Shown here: piece by piece, positions 37,702 to 48,508 of the stretch
Numbering within the stretch: position 1 is the stretch's first letter
How the letters are laid out: each line of letters starts with the position of its first letter
NCBI GenBank assembly: GCA_947462335.1
Contig: OX381707.1
Coordinates: 82,236,610-82,300,609, forward strand
Length of the DNA stretch: 64,000 nt
Direction of reading: 5' to 3'
From: Harmothoe impar
Lineage: Eukaryota > Annelida > Polychaeta > Phyllodocida > Polynoidae
Translations under genes and position numbers: made by a program
Notes under the pieces: model-generated
What the model was told of the DNA's origin: nothing
Databases searched by the model: none
What the model saw: the letters and a program-made list of their open reading frames with translations, nothing else

Positions 37702-38215
37702 ACATTGCAGTAGTTGCTATCAATATAAGATGCCATTTCCACACTTCCAACCCACCTGATTAGATACATGAAGGCATGTGTAGAGAATCTTCTGGTTCTT
37801 ATAAGAAAAATGGGAGCTCATACTGAGAGCCTTTATAGCACAACAGAAGCATCCTATGTGAGCCATCAAATGACCATGAGGAGGAAACTGTTTCTGCATC
37901 TTCAAAAGGCTCTGAGGGATGACTAGTGGATCCTAGATGCAAATATGATTAAGTCCCTCTCTGTCTGGCCATGGTTTTGCCATATACTGAGGCCCATGTT
38001 GTGAAATATGATGGATTAGGCCAGACAGCAGATATGGTCTTCCGCTTGTTATATAGAAATAACTTCACATATCTGAATACCACCTGACTGTTCAGACTAA
38101 TAAATGTGCTTGCATTTAAGGCCAAGAAAGGCGAGGCAAACACATTAGCGCATTAACTGATGCATGCTCTCAAGAAAGAGAGGGAGAGAACAAGGGGGGA
38201 AAATATGGTGAAGTA
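37702..38215. repeat. Segmental duplication, copy 1, right part
   Basis: Continues the alignment with copy 2 at 63066-63590 after the 3.38 kb insertion, and matches the older block at 20600-21120. Confidence 0.75.
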
Positions 38216-38825
38216 GATGCTGACTATATTACATGCAGTCTGTTAGTGGTTAATAAAATGTCAGATTTTAGCAGTTAAACTGTCCATCATATCAAGCTCA
38301 TTGAATCTATATTAGGGTATACTTTAATACCAATTGCTTTTAAAGATATCATTATAATCTTGTACAATATCGTTATAGTTTTGCTGTGCACAAGCCCACT
38401 GATTCTAATAGTGTTGCAGTTAAGCTTAAGATATCAAGGGTATTGTTCATTTTGTGATAAAGGAATAGAATTTCTACCACAGAATCTACATATCCCAGGG
38501 AACTTGTTAAGAGATAGAAGCACCCTGAGCTCCTTCTAGAACCAAGATGGCCGCCGTCTGAACATAGAGTACCTGGGAAAGGACAATCGGACACTTCTTA
38601 TTGGATTTCCAAGTGTGATACAGCAATATATATATATATGTTTTAGAGGGTGGGAAACTCAAAAAGAGGCTCACAAAAAAGTTTTGGTAAACACCTGTCA
38701 AGAAAATAGTTCCCATAGCAACCAGCATAGCTACCAAACATATTGAAAACCATGTATTAAGCAATTCTTATTGGATTGTTTTCTGAAATACTATCATACC
38801 AGGGTTTCAGGGATGTGATGTGACA

Positions 38826-38897
38826 GGGGATGTAGCTCAGTGATGGAGCAATTGCTTGGTTGGTGAAAAGACCCAGTTTTGAGTTCTGGTGTCGCCA
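38826..38897 (+). tRNA. tRNA-Ala-like sequence in left arm, decayed
   Basis: GGGGATGTAGCTCAGTGATGG is a clear A-box region. The anticodon position reads GGT instead of the GGC of the other copies, and the T-arm sequence (GTTTTGAGTTC) is degraded. It is part of the arm's repeat unit. Confidence 0.45.
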
Positions 38898-39401
38898 AAA
38901 ACTTTTTTTTTGAATTCCCATAGCAATCAGCATAGCTACCAAAGATAATGAAAACTATGTATGTAGCAATTCTTATTTGACAGTTAGGTATAACCCTGTT
39001 ATACCAGGATGTGGAGGTGGTTAAGGTCCCAATTCCATCATTAATCATTGGAAAATATGTTTTCCTAGCAACCATTATATTTGCCGGTGAAGAAAAATCA
39101 AAAAGTCACTTGGCAATTTTTATTTGATGAGTAATTAAATTACCGGGAGAGTAGAATCCTTTTGATTATGACAAGTTGGTGGATCACCTCCACAATTGAC
39201 TTTATTCATATATATGACTTTATAGGAAAACACTTTATATGACAACCATACTGAAAAATGCTAAATCAACACCTGTTTCAGATTCTATGTGCATTCTATT
39301 CTATTTCCCTGAAACTTTATGGACAGTGTTTCCATGGCAAGCAGACTGTCATATGCAAAGTGAAAAGGTGTTTCAAATTATGTGCACAAAGAGTCACAAG
39401 T

Positions 39402-40145
39402 GAAAATTGTTCCTTAGATGTTTGCTTTGGACCACATACACTATTCAGGATCTGTGTTCATTCATATTTGTGATATGGTTGCTCTTCATAAGAAGCAGCC
39501 TGATAATGGGGCTGACTTTCAGTCTGGCAAATATGCTGTCAACAAGACACAAAGCAGATTCTATTCAATGGCTCTGGATCAGTGTCATGCGAAGAATAAT
39601 GCTTTCACCAAGAGTTTCTGTAGTGCAGTCAGACTGACAGATAGTCCTGCAGCTCTGAGAAACTGGATGGTGGCCCAAAAAAACATAATAGCAGAATTTC
39701 AGCAGCTGCAACCACGCCTGCCAGAAGGTGAAGCTCATGTACAGCATGATAAGCTATCTGCTCAAAATGCATTGCACAGGGATGTTAATGAATCAACACA
39801 GGCAATGCAAGATATTGGTAATCTATTCATGCAAGAAAGCAAAGACCTGCTTATTGACATTAGAGACATTATGATTATGGAAGACATTGTCTGCAACACA
39901 CTTCGGAGCATCAAGGATATTGGTTAAGAAATGTACAAGTAATTTGTTAAGGACAGGCTGGAAAACCCACACAAAATGGAAACAATCAAGAAAAACAAGC
40001 TGCCATTTTTCAGAACATCTCCCATGAAGACTTAATCAAACAAAAAGATGAAACTAAAAGCACTTAGGAATGACAGGTATATTTTCTCATGACTGTATAT
40101 AGTTGCTAAACATGCAATGGAGATCTTGACCTATTTGTCTCCTAT
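39402..40145 (+). pseudogene. Broken copy of a multicopy invertebrate orphan protein
   Basis: The frame open at 39418-39927 has the succession HYSG...FIHICDM, FQSGKYAVNKT, SMALDQCHAKNN, LTDSPAALRNWMV. I recognise this order from a large uncharacterised repetitive family in cnidarians, molluscs and lancelets, usually with MALDQ.HEQNN and LTE.P.ALRRWM. After a stop at 39925-39927 the similarity continues in other frames (KNKLPFFR near 39997, LFS-LYI-like near 40085), so the gene is broken. The normal function is unknown. Its location between inverted arms suggests these genes travel as part of a transposable element. Confidence 0.6.
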
Positions 40146-40478
40146 GGAAACCATTTAGCACAACCAGCACTGGTATCAAATGGTAAGCTCCAGCCTGGTC
40201 CAGACATCTTGAATTGCATATTACTAGATGCTGTGAATATGCCAAAGAAGTCCCCATATCCAATGCATCATATTTCACTCCTTGGCCACTAGCCCAGGGC
40301 ATTACCTCTATGCCTATTTGCATATTCTCATGGCATAGGGGCATTAGTTAAGGCCCATATTACAATTTTCAAGATCAGCAGTTAATGGCTTGCCAGAAAA
40401 AAAAGTCCAAGTTAATATTTGGATCAAAGCATTGCACTCCAATCCTGAATTGCCAGATCTGTATGAGTTGGGCTGGCA

Positions 40479-40733
40479 ATGGAACACACTTGGATGGCAC
40501 CCACTGTGGATAAAACTACAATAAGCAACTGTCTAAATCATGCTATGAACTTATTCACTGAGGATGCAAGAAAGGATGTACTGGTAATATCAGCATCAAA
40601 AGGCTTTGCTCAAATGCACTGCATTATGTTGGAGGCTCTTAGACTGCTATCTCTGAAAGGTGCATATGTAAATGTAATATTTCTTAAAGCGAATGAGTCT
40701 CACTACGCATTTGGTCTCATAGTGGTTGAATAA
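40479..40733 (+). pseudogene. Possible continuation of the orphan gene relic
   Basis: An 84-codon frame near the right arm with no domain I recognise. It could be the tail of the same broken gene or chance. Confidence 0.2.
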
Positions 40734-40793
40734 TTATTTTTCATTTTGCATATTACAATGTGGGTGATACAGTTACTCAAAAATATCATGTTT

Positions 40794-40865
40794 TGGAAAC
40801 ACAAGGACTCGAACCTGAGGCCTTTTGCTTGCCAAGTGATTGCTCTATCACTGAACTACATCCCC
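40794..40865 (-). tRNA. tRNA-Ala-like (GGC) sequence in right arm
   Basis: The minus strand folds plausibly. The acceptor GGGGATG/TGTTTCC pairs with wobbles, the D arm is TAGTTCAGTGATAGAGC, the anticodon loop TTGGCAA carries GGC, and the B box is GGTTCGAGTCC. The anticodon stem is weak. More likely a tRNA-derived repeat unit than a functional gene. Confidence 0.5.
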
Positions 40866-41102
40866 TGTCACATCATATCCAGGCAACCCTGGTATGATAG
40901 TGTTTCAGAAAACAATCCAATAAGAATTGCTTAATATATGGCTTTCCATACCTTCAGTGGGCCTGCTGGTTGCTATGCAAACCATTTTGTTGATAGATAT
41001 TTACCAAAATCGTTTTTCCCCTGCCGTATAGCTGACATTACCCTGAGTGTGCTTGGTGTCTCCGCTAGTGTGAGGGACAGAGTTTCTCCGAAAATGATGT
41101 TA

Positions 41103-41174
41103 TAGAGACACCGGGACTCGAACCTCGGGCCTTTCAACTGCCAAGCAATTGCCCTACCACTGAGCTCCATCCCT
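41103..41174 (-). tRNA. tRNA-Ala-like (GGC) sequence, outer unit of right arm
   Basis: Acceptor AGGGATG/TGTCTCT pairs fully with wobbles. The A box is GAGCTCAGTGGTAGGGC, the anticodon loop TTGGCAG carries GGC, and the B box is GGTTCGAGTCC. Two T-stem mismatches argue against function. Confidence 0.5.
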
Positions 41175-41559
41175 TATCACATCACATCCCAGAAACCTTT
41201 GTATGATCAAAAGAAATTCAAAAAGAATTGCTAAATTAAAGTTTTTGATATGTTCGGTAGATATGCTGGTTGCTATGGGAACTATTTTGTTGACAGATCT
41301 TTACCAAAATATTTTTTGAGCCTCTTATTTGAGTTTCCCACCCTCTCAAATCTGTACATTGATGTATCACACTTGGAAATCCAATACGAAGTGTCTGATT
41401 GTCGTTTCCCAGGTACTTTATGTTCAGATGGCGGCCATCTTGGTTCCAGAAGGAGCTCAGGGTGCTTCTATCTCTTAAAATGTTCCTTGGGATATGTAGA
41501 TTCTGTGGTAGAAATTCCATGCCTTTATCACAAAATGAACAATCCTTCGGCTTAACCGC

Positions 41560-43000
41560 ACCGCTATAAGGGGGTCACCTGAAGAGCTGGACACTTAGTC
41601 CAACAGCAAATACATGATGGTTTGTAACAGGTTTGAGCCTCTCTAAGTGGCCTCTGAAAAGTATGTGGAGTTTTTAGTGCTGACATTTCAAGGGCTGTTA
41701 GGGCTCTCCACAACTATGCCGGAATGGCAGGCAAAGACAAAGCGATAAAGTGTAAACTTACTGTACATGTACAACGGTTGCTTAAAAACTCGGTCGATGA
41801 ACCTTTTAAAGCATTTTTTTATATGGAAACAATGGAAAAGTATGTATGGGAAAGCACCGTCTTGAGGTCAGGCCGAAGCAGTAAGTATGGCAGAGCATAA
41901 CATTTTGATTAATTTCCTAAAACAGAAGAAATGGTGCAAACATCCAAAATCTTAGAAGCATTACGCCAAACATCTTAACAGGATTTGGATTTAAAAAACC
42001 TGCTCTGGTTGTAACTCAAGTAGGCAAGTTTGAATTATCAAATTGGCATGTTAATTTACTTGAGTCAAAAGCTGTGTGATTTGTAATATTTCTACATCAT
42101 GTTTCCTCAGAACATAGAAAATAGAGATTGACAGTCAATGCATGTGTTGTTCTGAGATACATCTTACTATACTAACTGTTAATTAACATAGCATCTATCT
42201 CAAAGCATACATTACATCTCATAATGATTTCACATTGGTCTGTGTTAATAGCAGATGGTAACTATTAAATGATTTCCACTGCTGAAGCCTTATCATACAT
42301 GACCCAACCCTCTCCATGGCCTGTAGTTCAGAGTCCCTCCTGTAGATGACACGACCCTCTGTGATCTGGTAATGTCCCTGAGGGTCTACATCCCACATGA
42401 CAGCACCTCATACACACAACACAATACGGTAGATCTGACGGCAGACCAAAAATTAAATGGTGCAGCTTTAATAGATTGTTGATTCAATTATATTCCAAGG
42501 GCTTCTTGTCTTTGGTATAACCTCTGCTTTTGACATCAGAATGATGATAATGGGATTTTAGGTAGCAAGGAAACACTCATATGTCATATTTGGATTGCTT
42601 CTATGTCCCCCTAAGCCTGATCAATAGTTTTAGTGTAAACAATAATCCTTTGATGGCCCCCTACTTTCTCCATTGCTTCCGGTCCCTAATGATGCTTGCT
42701 TTGGGTCCCTAATCAATATTTTGGGGCTGCATCCTTCTCCTCTCATATTTGATGTAATTCCCATGAACAGGAGGATCACAGTTGTCTGCAACTGTCACCT
42801 CTGGCTTCACCAATCTCCCCAAGGCACCACGAGGCTTCTCAGTACAGAAGGTTCAGGGAGGTTTTACTTTTTTCATATTTGAGACAAATGGCCATGAAAA
42901 GGGGGATTCTTAACATCTGATGCTGTCACTTCTGGTTTCACCTCAGCCATCAAGCCCCAAATCCCCCCAGGCACCTTGAGGCTTCTAAGTACAGACGGTT
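41560..43000. repeat. Paralogous block (second of three), right part
   Basis: Aligns with 22260-24060 and, from about 41740, with 63620-64000. Between 42830 and 42985 the GGCACC.TGAGGCTTCT..GTACAGA motif occurs twice. No conserved ORF. Confidence 0.5.
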
Positions 43001-43905
43001 CATAGAGGTTTGTTATTTTCATTTTTGGGCATAGACACATGAGGACCTTACCTTATCAGCATACACCTAACATCATGTCAACTTACATTGTGATAAGGGC
43101 ATCTAAGTATGGTGGCCAAGGAGGCTCACAAAATATTTTTCACTTTGAATTCTTCTTAAATGTGAGCCTACTGGGCCACCATATCAAAGGTTATAAAATG
43201 ATGTGCATTGAGAATAACATTGACACATCCAACAAAGCTTACCCTTAAAGTTAAGCACAAGCAGAATTGGAACCTCTATTGCCTGAGTTGAGTTTTTAAG
43301 TTCATTTTCAGAATGATTTTAATAATCTTTCATCTTTTGTATGGTTTACCATTGTACTCACCAACCTGCACAACCATCCCTAACAATTGTCATGTGGCAC
43401 TGATATGAAATTAATTATGTGTTAACTGTTGGTGAGATAAAAAGTATGTTGTAGTGCTTACAATCAATGAAATAAAGCAAATATTCATTCGCCCCCTTTA
43501 TATTTAGAGCGGAAATGAACGGTTCCGACACAGTGACTAATGAGGTCCTGAAATATGTTGGTCTAAAGATCAGTTGATGTGAGTCCAAACCAAGCGTGCT
43601 TTCTATGATTAAGTTTAAAAAAAACAAAAAAAAAAAACTTCAATGCTTCGATACACTTAAGTATTGGATGAAAAAACAAATAACTTCCCTCCTGTTTTTG
43701 CAACCTTTTTTGAAACAAGTGTGAGTTTAGATTTTCCGCATACCAATACTGAAAAAAATAACTATGACAGAATGTCACATCTTACAATCACAGTGCCCCA
43801 AATAGCCCGGAGTACCTTCAGAGTGGTTCTGGTGACATGATAACATGATAGGTCAGAGACCTCACATTAAGGTCACCCACACTGTTGTTGATACCGACCA
43901 CTGTC

Positions 43906-44146
43906 TTAACCCTTTGAGGACAGATGTCTCTAAAATATGACATTTGTTGTCATGATGCACCCATGCAGCTCTGGCGTGTTATACGCCTGGGCTGCATGGG
44001 TGCATCATGACAACCTTATGGGAGTGTCTCGACCTCATAGGGTCGGTATGATGCTTGAATGCAGCACTGATGAGTTACTCAACAGGGCTGCAACAGGAAA
44101 CCATTGCATGATGCATTAATGCATTATGCCATTCTTACAGGGTTAA
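43906..44146. mobile_element. TTAA MITE, 241 bp
   Basis: TTAACCCTTTGAGGACAG to ATTCTTACAGGGTTAA, with the typical CATGATGC-rich interior. Confidence 0.7.
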
Positions 44147-46290
44147 CCTCTCCTGGCAATCTGTGGCAGTAGTCACTGCACACCTCAGTCCTCCCACACA
44201 GGCATCACTTTCCAGCACATGTTTGGTCCTGCCAGCTGAGGTCAGTGAGTGGGTGGGTTTCACAAAGGTGTATTTTAAGACTGGAATTGTAATATCTTTT
44301 ACCTGCAACCAGATCTTCAGCTCTGATTGAAATACCAAACCTGCTGTTTTTATTGAAAAAAATAATTTTGCAAATTTACTTTGTCGTCGCCGGAGGGTGG
44401 GTTGCCTGTTCAAACTTTGACTACACGAAGCATTCTTGAAATTGAAAATATTTTTGTTGTCTTTTCCCATACTGAGTGTTAATGTGATAAATTATAGGTC
44501 ATTTTTCATATCGATACACAGTTTAGTATGGGGAAAAAACAACATTTGGTCATGTATTCTCTCCTTTATAAAAAGGCTTTCTCCCACCAAATCAATGCTG
44601 TTCAAATTGTGATACATGAATCGTAGATGTACAAAACCATTTGACATACATAATGGGTTGATGTAGATGATCGCTCATCTCAGATGAGCCCAAAATTATA
44701 TATCCAAGAAAATTTTGATTTGAATCTTTTTTTATCATGTACGTTATCCAATCATGTTCGTTGACCAATCATGTACGTCAACATATGGTAAGAGTGAGTC
44801 GTATCTCTTCTCTCAACATGGTTGTGTAGGGAGGAGCTGTCCTAATTCTCATGCCTCCATCCACTTCTCAATGTCATCTCCTCCCACATCACCAGCATAT
44901 ATGAAGCCTCATAGTAACAGGCTGCAGTATGACATCCTGGGTGACGCTAACGTGACAGGGGTCTGACATGTTGATGATATCAGACGTCACACACAAGGCC
45001 GGTGATCACATACAGCACAGCAGACGGGGGTTTCAACTTCAAGGTCTCCTTATGTTGTCAACTAGCACCAACTATGTATAAGAAGGCTTATGATACCTTA
45101 CAGAAGGCTGGGGTCTGCTGGCTGAGGTGACACCATAAATGACATCAGATCACTTCATAACACAGCTGATATATCACACCAGATGACAAGACAAATACAG
45201 CACAGCTCTGGGTGGGAGGCTACGATGTTAGTCTATAAGGTCTCTCCAAATCAAGCATTGACAATGTTGATGTGTCAGAGTGGAACTTCATGTCATCAAA
45301 ATAGTCAGATTGATCTATTTTTCCCTGTTTCCGCTAATTAATATCAGTTTGTACTTGTGGGGCCAGGACGACCAAATGTTGATATTTAACTTTAGGTTGG
45401 TGCGGAGACCGATACTCTGTCTGAGGGTTGTACTAGAGTATTTTGAGGGTGCTGATTCGGAATCTGCCATATGTAAAGTGATATCTGTTGCGAAACAAGG
45501 TCAAATACAGGGTCAATGAAACATATCAATTAATTAATTATTTAGTTAATTCTATTTTAATTGCAATACTTACCTGGCACTTTTACTGCTAGTATATCAA
45601 CAGTATGACTGAGGCAGATGTGAGTCAGCTACATAAGAAAAAAAAAGCTTCAGCTTCAATTTTATTTTATTTTTTTTCAAAATATGTGTACTCATTTCAT
45701 CCTCATTTTTGCATAGAATGATGACCGTCGACCTTGAGTTTGACCTTGATGCGACACACTCACACAATGTATTGGTGACCACACCAACCCCCCTCACCAT
45801 TGTTAGCCTGGCCCCCCAATTATTGTATCAGAACACAGGGGACTCATGATGTGTGGATAGAGACAACAGTATAAACTAGATGTGGGCAGCTCTTTAACTT
45901 ACATGTTCCTCCTCCTCTCATCCATGCAGTACAAATTTACTTTAGGAGACAATAGTCTTGATTGGAGTTATTGCGATGACAGGGGATCTACAATAGTAAC
46001 ACTAAAACAACTATAAATATTGATTCATTACCGTTGCTATAGTGTAAAATATAAGACAATGAAAATTCAATGAAGACTTTATAAAACATTCTGAAACATT
46101 GCTGCATTGATGTTGGTTTGACTTTCTGACCAAAATTTGCATTGGAGGACCCCCTACCCTGACTGAAGAGACAATCACGAATGTCTGCAAGGCATGCCTC
46201 GATGCATTATCTACTGACTCCTTTGAGGAACAGCTATTAGCCAGTGAAAATAATCACACAGAACTGCCATATAGCACTTGAGAAGGTGAG
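44147..46290. other. Non-genic stretch
   Basis: Contains partial similarity (GTGACAGGGGTCTGACATGTTGA, about 44955) to the reverse complement of 30460-30495. No gene, RNA or TIR pair is apparent. Confidence 0.4.
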
Positions 46291-46297
46291 GGTGAAT

Positions 46298-46600
46298 TTA
46301 TTGATATAGCAGTATCAATAAAAAGGGGCAGACTAAAACAAAAGAATTCTGTGACCGCGTTACTTGATTACACTCCCTCAAGTCTAGGTAGTCATCCCGC
46401 TTCGAGAGTTTGTACATGTCTGTCAATAGCACTTCTTGTCTTATTCTATCAAGTCTGGGTACACCTGACATGTTATATTGAACATCCTCATCATGGAACT
46501 TGCCCTTGTAGCAAAGCCTTAGTCCTCTTAATTGGAGTCGTTCATGTTTTTCCAATAGGCCTCCATTTACTTGCGAGGGATACCAAGCTGACTGTACCCT
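46298..46600 (-). pseudogene. Relic of a LINE reverse-transcriptase C-terminus
   Basis: The minus-strand frame contains LQLRGLRLCY near the start and LTDMYKLSKRDDYLDLRE further on, the order found at the C-terminal end of CR1/Jockey-like RT proteins (a QNR..R motif, then a MYK-type motif). Upstream RT motifs are absent, so it is a fragment. It does not obviously match the LINE at 13017-15914. Confidence 0.5.
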
Positions 46601-47104
46601 GCTTGCAACTATATGTGTGACCTGATGGTTTCTATTAAAGGTCCATATGTTCAGTTAAGCTCTCCAACCCCACCCCTCCATTCCTCTCAATGTCACTCCC
46701 TCCCTCTCTATGTATTCAATACATTTTATGGGTGGAGGAGACATGCCTTCAGGTGACAAAATCCCAAACAAAATGATAGAGGCTAAATACAGATCAGATC
46801 AGTGAATGATTTTGCACCAAATCTATATGAAACCACCATTTCAAGGCTATTATATTAACAATTCTCTTGAGGAGGCATGCCCCCAAATCCTCCAAGTGTG
46901 ACCCCTGTGCTTCATTTGCAGTGGCCATGGCGCTTGGCTTGCGATGTTCTACTGCAATACCCAATCCGTCTAGAATGCTCACATCTAAACAATCCTATAA
47001 CCAATAAAAAACACAACGATATAAGTTTGTTTTTTCATTTTATTTTTTTATGAGCGACTGGAAGTGACTTATTGAACTAGGTAGAAGCGTTCTTTAGAGT
47101 GTAT
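46601..47104. other. Non-genic stretch
   Basis: No feature recognised. Confidence 0.4.
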
Positions 47105-47285
47105 AAGGGGGTAGGGGAGGGGAGGGGAGGGGGGGAGGGGGGGAGGGGGGCCCCTTTAAGATGCATGGGGAGGGGGGCGCTTTTAGGATGCATGGGGCGG
47201 GTGGGGGGGAGGGGAGGGGAGGGGAGGGGGGGAGGGGGGAGGGGGGCACTCTAGGGGGGTGGGAGGTGGCACTCTAAGGGGCGTT
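47105..47285 (+). repeat. G-rich purine tract with G-quadruplex potential
   Basis: Runs of GGGG separated by A over two blocks (47110-47150 and 47200-47250), with GATGCATGGGG repeated between them. It lies just outside the left end of the 7.9 kb element. Confidence 0.7.
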
Positions 47286-47320
47286 TGTCTCTTTTAAGAA
47301 AAAAAGAAAGAAAAGAATTT

Positions 47321-47350
47321 AATCGAGAGACACACTTCTTCCTCTCGAGA
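47321..47350 (-). repeat. Inverted partial TIR end outside the left terminus
   Basis: AATCGAGAGACACACTTCTT repeats the right-end terminal sequence (AATTAAGAGACACACTTCTT). Together with the left TIR it forms a hairpin-capable or right-to-left junction structure. Confidence 0.5.
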
Positions 47351-47354
47351 GAAT

Positions 47355-47488
47355 GAAGTGTGTCTCTTAATTTTTTTGTTTAGGAAGTGATGGTCTTTAG
47401 GATCACGTGACCGGAAGTGACTTGATGAGGCACTTGACTAGAAGTGACGACGTCACATGCTCTAATGAAGCGATCAGCCGCGACCGGC
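47355..47488 (+). repeat. Left terminal inverted repeat
   Basis: Reads GAAGTGTGTCTCTTAATTTT inward to GCGACCGG; about 85-90% identical by eye to the reverse complement of 55127-55261. It contains TCACGTGACCGGAAGTGAC, overlapping E-box and ETS-type motifs. Confidence 0.75.
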
Positions 47489-47540
47489 GGCGGCGGCGGT
47501 GGCAGCGGCGGTGGTGCTGGTGGTGGTGGTAGTAGACGTT
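47480..47540 (+). repeat. GGC/GGT trinucleotide tract
   Basis: (CGG)n followed by (GGT)n-like repeats just inside the left TIR. Confidence 0.6.
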
Positions 47541-48060
47541 ACTGTGGTCAGAGGTGATATGGTTTTTTTCTAACAGAAATCAGAGCTTTTATACAGAAGG
47601 AGTTTAATCCTATTTCCAACAGCACCCAGCTGTCTAGCAGCTGCTCCGCTCCTTAAGAGCTTCTTAAGAGCTTAGATGACGAGGAGTATGTCATCGCCAT
47701 CTGTGGAGGCCAGCTGAAAATGTCGTTTTTTCTTTATCCATAGCTTTACCTCCTACCCCCTACCTGAGGACGACTCTCTCCCCCTTTGGCATTCATTGTA
47801 ACAAACGTCAGAGGTCAGGTGAAAATCGGATTTTCATGCACAGCCTTAGTCAGCTGTCACCCCTATTGAACTAGCCGGCCGCTGCCGGCCAGTCTACTCA
47901 CCACGGCAGGAGGCGGTGATTTTTTTTTGTTTTACACTTAAGTCGCTCACCACATGCACACGACTCTACTCACAGACAGACACACCCGTCTTAGGGGGTC
48001 CTGCTTCACGCCACACGCCTCCTGTAGTTTTTTTGTATACACACTCTAAGCTCATGCCTG

Positions 48061-48405
48061 CTTAATCCTTTATACAGCTAATGCGCGTTGAATTAGCACA
48101 GTCGGTACACCGCCCGCTCATGTCAGTCGATCTCTCAAAAGGGGGGAAAGGGATCCAGCTGAAAACGTCATGCATTATGACTTTTGTTTCTCTTTGTGAA
48201 TGTCCGCCGGTCAGCCGGCGGCAGCAACCGCTTAATCCTTTATACAGCTAACGCGCGTTGAATTGCTGAACAAAGCAGTAAGTAGCTTAGCTCATGTCAG
48301 TCGATCTCTCAAAGGGGGGGAAAGGGTTCCAGCTGAAAACGTCATGCTTTATGTCTTTTGTTTCTCTTTGTGAATGGCCGCCGGTGAGCCGGTGGCAGCT
48401 GAACA
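48061..48405 (+). repeat. 170 bp tandem duplication upstream of the death-domain gene
   Basis: Unit 1 (48061-48230) and unit 2 (48231-48405) share CTTAATCCTTTATACAGCTA, CTCATGTCAGTCGATCTCTC, CAGCTGAAAACGTCATGC and a GC-rich CCGCCGGT..GCCGG end. This duplicates putative 5' regulatory sequence. Confidence 0.75.
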
Positions 48406-48440
48406 GAGCCGTAAGAAGCTTAGCTCTAGAAGCGAGAAGG

Positions 48441-48482
48441 TGTATATAAGGGGGCTGGAAACACCCATTCACTCACTCAGTC
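48441..48482 (+). promoter_or_regulatory. Core promoter of the death-domain gene
   Basis: TATATAA at 48443-48449 is followed about 30 bases later by CTCACTCAGTCTT, with a TCAGTY-type initiator near 48477. This gives a roughly 32 base leader before the ATG at 48509. Confidence 0.6.
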
Positions 48483-48508
48483 TTTTGCTGCTCTCTACAG
48501 TCACCACC

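Larger units (their letters stand above)
38438..41546. mobile_element. 3.1 kb inverted-repeat element with tRNA-Ala-like arrays and orphan gene relic
   Basis: Left arm begins ATTGTTCATTTTGTGATAAAGG (about 38442); right arm ends with its reverse complement (about 41544). The arms extend inward about 0.6-0.8 kb. Each arm contains about two units of roughly 200 bp, with a CCCATAGCAACCAGCATA core followed by a tRNA-Ala-like sequence. The central 1.6 kb carries the broken orphan gene at 39402-40145 and a further short frame at 40479-40733. The superfamily is unknown and no clear target-site duplication is visible. Confidence 0.65.

Noticed and set aside
9095..41174. Functional tRNA genes
   Set aside because: Each of the tRNA-like sequences has loop-length, stem or anticodon defects and several lie in repeated units, so they are listed only as tRNA-like.
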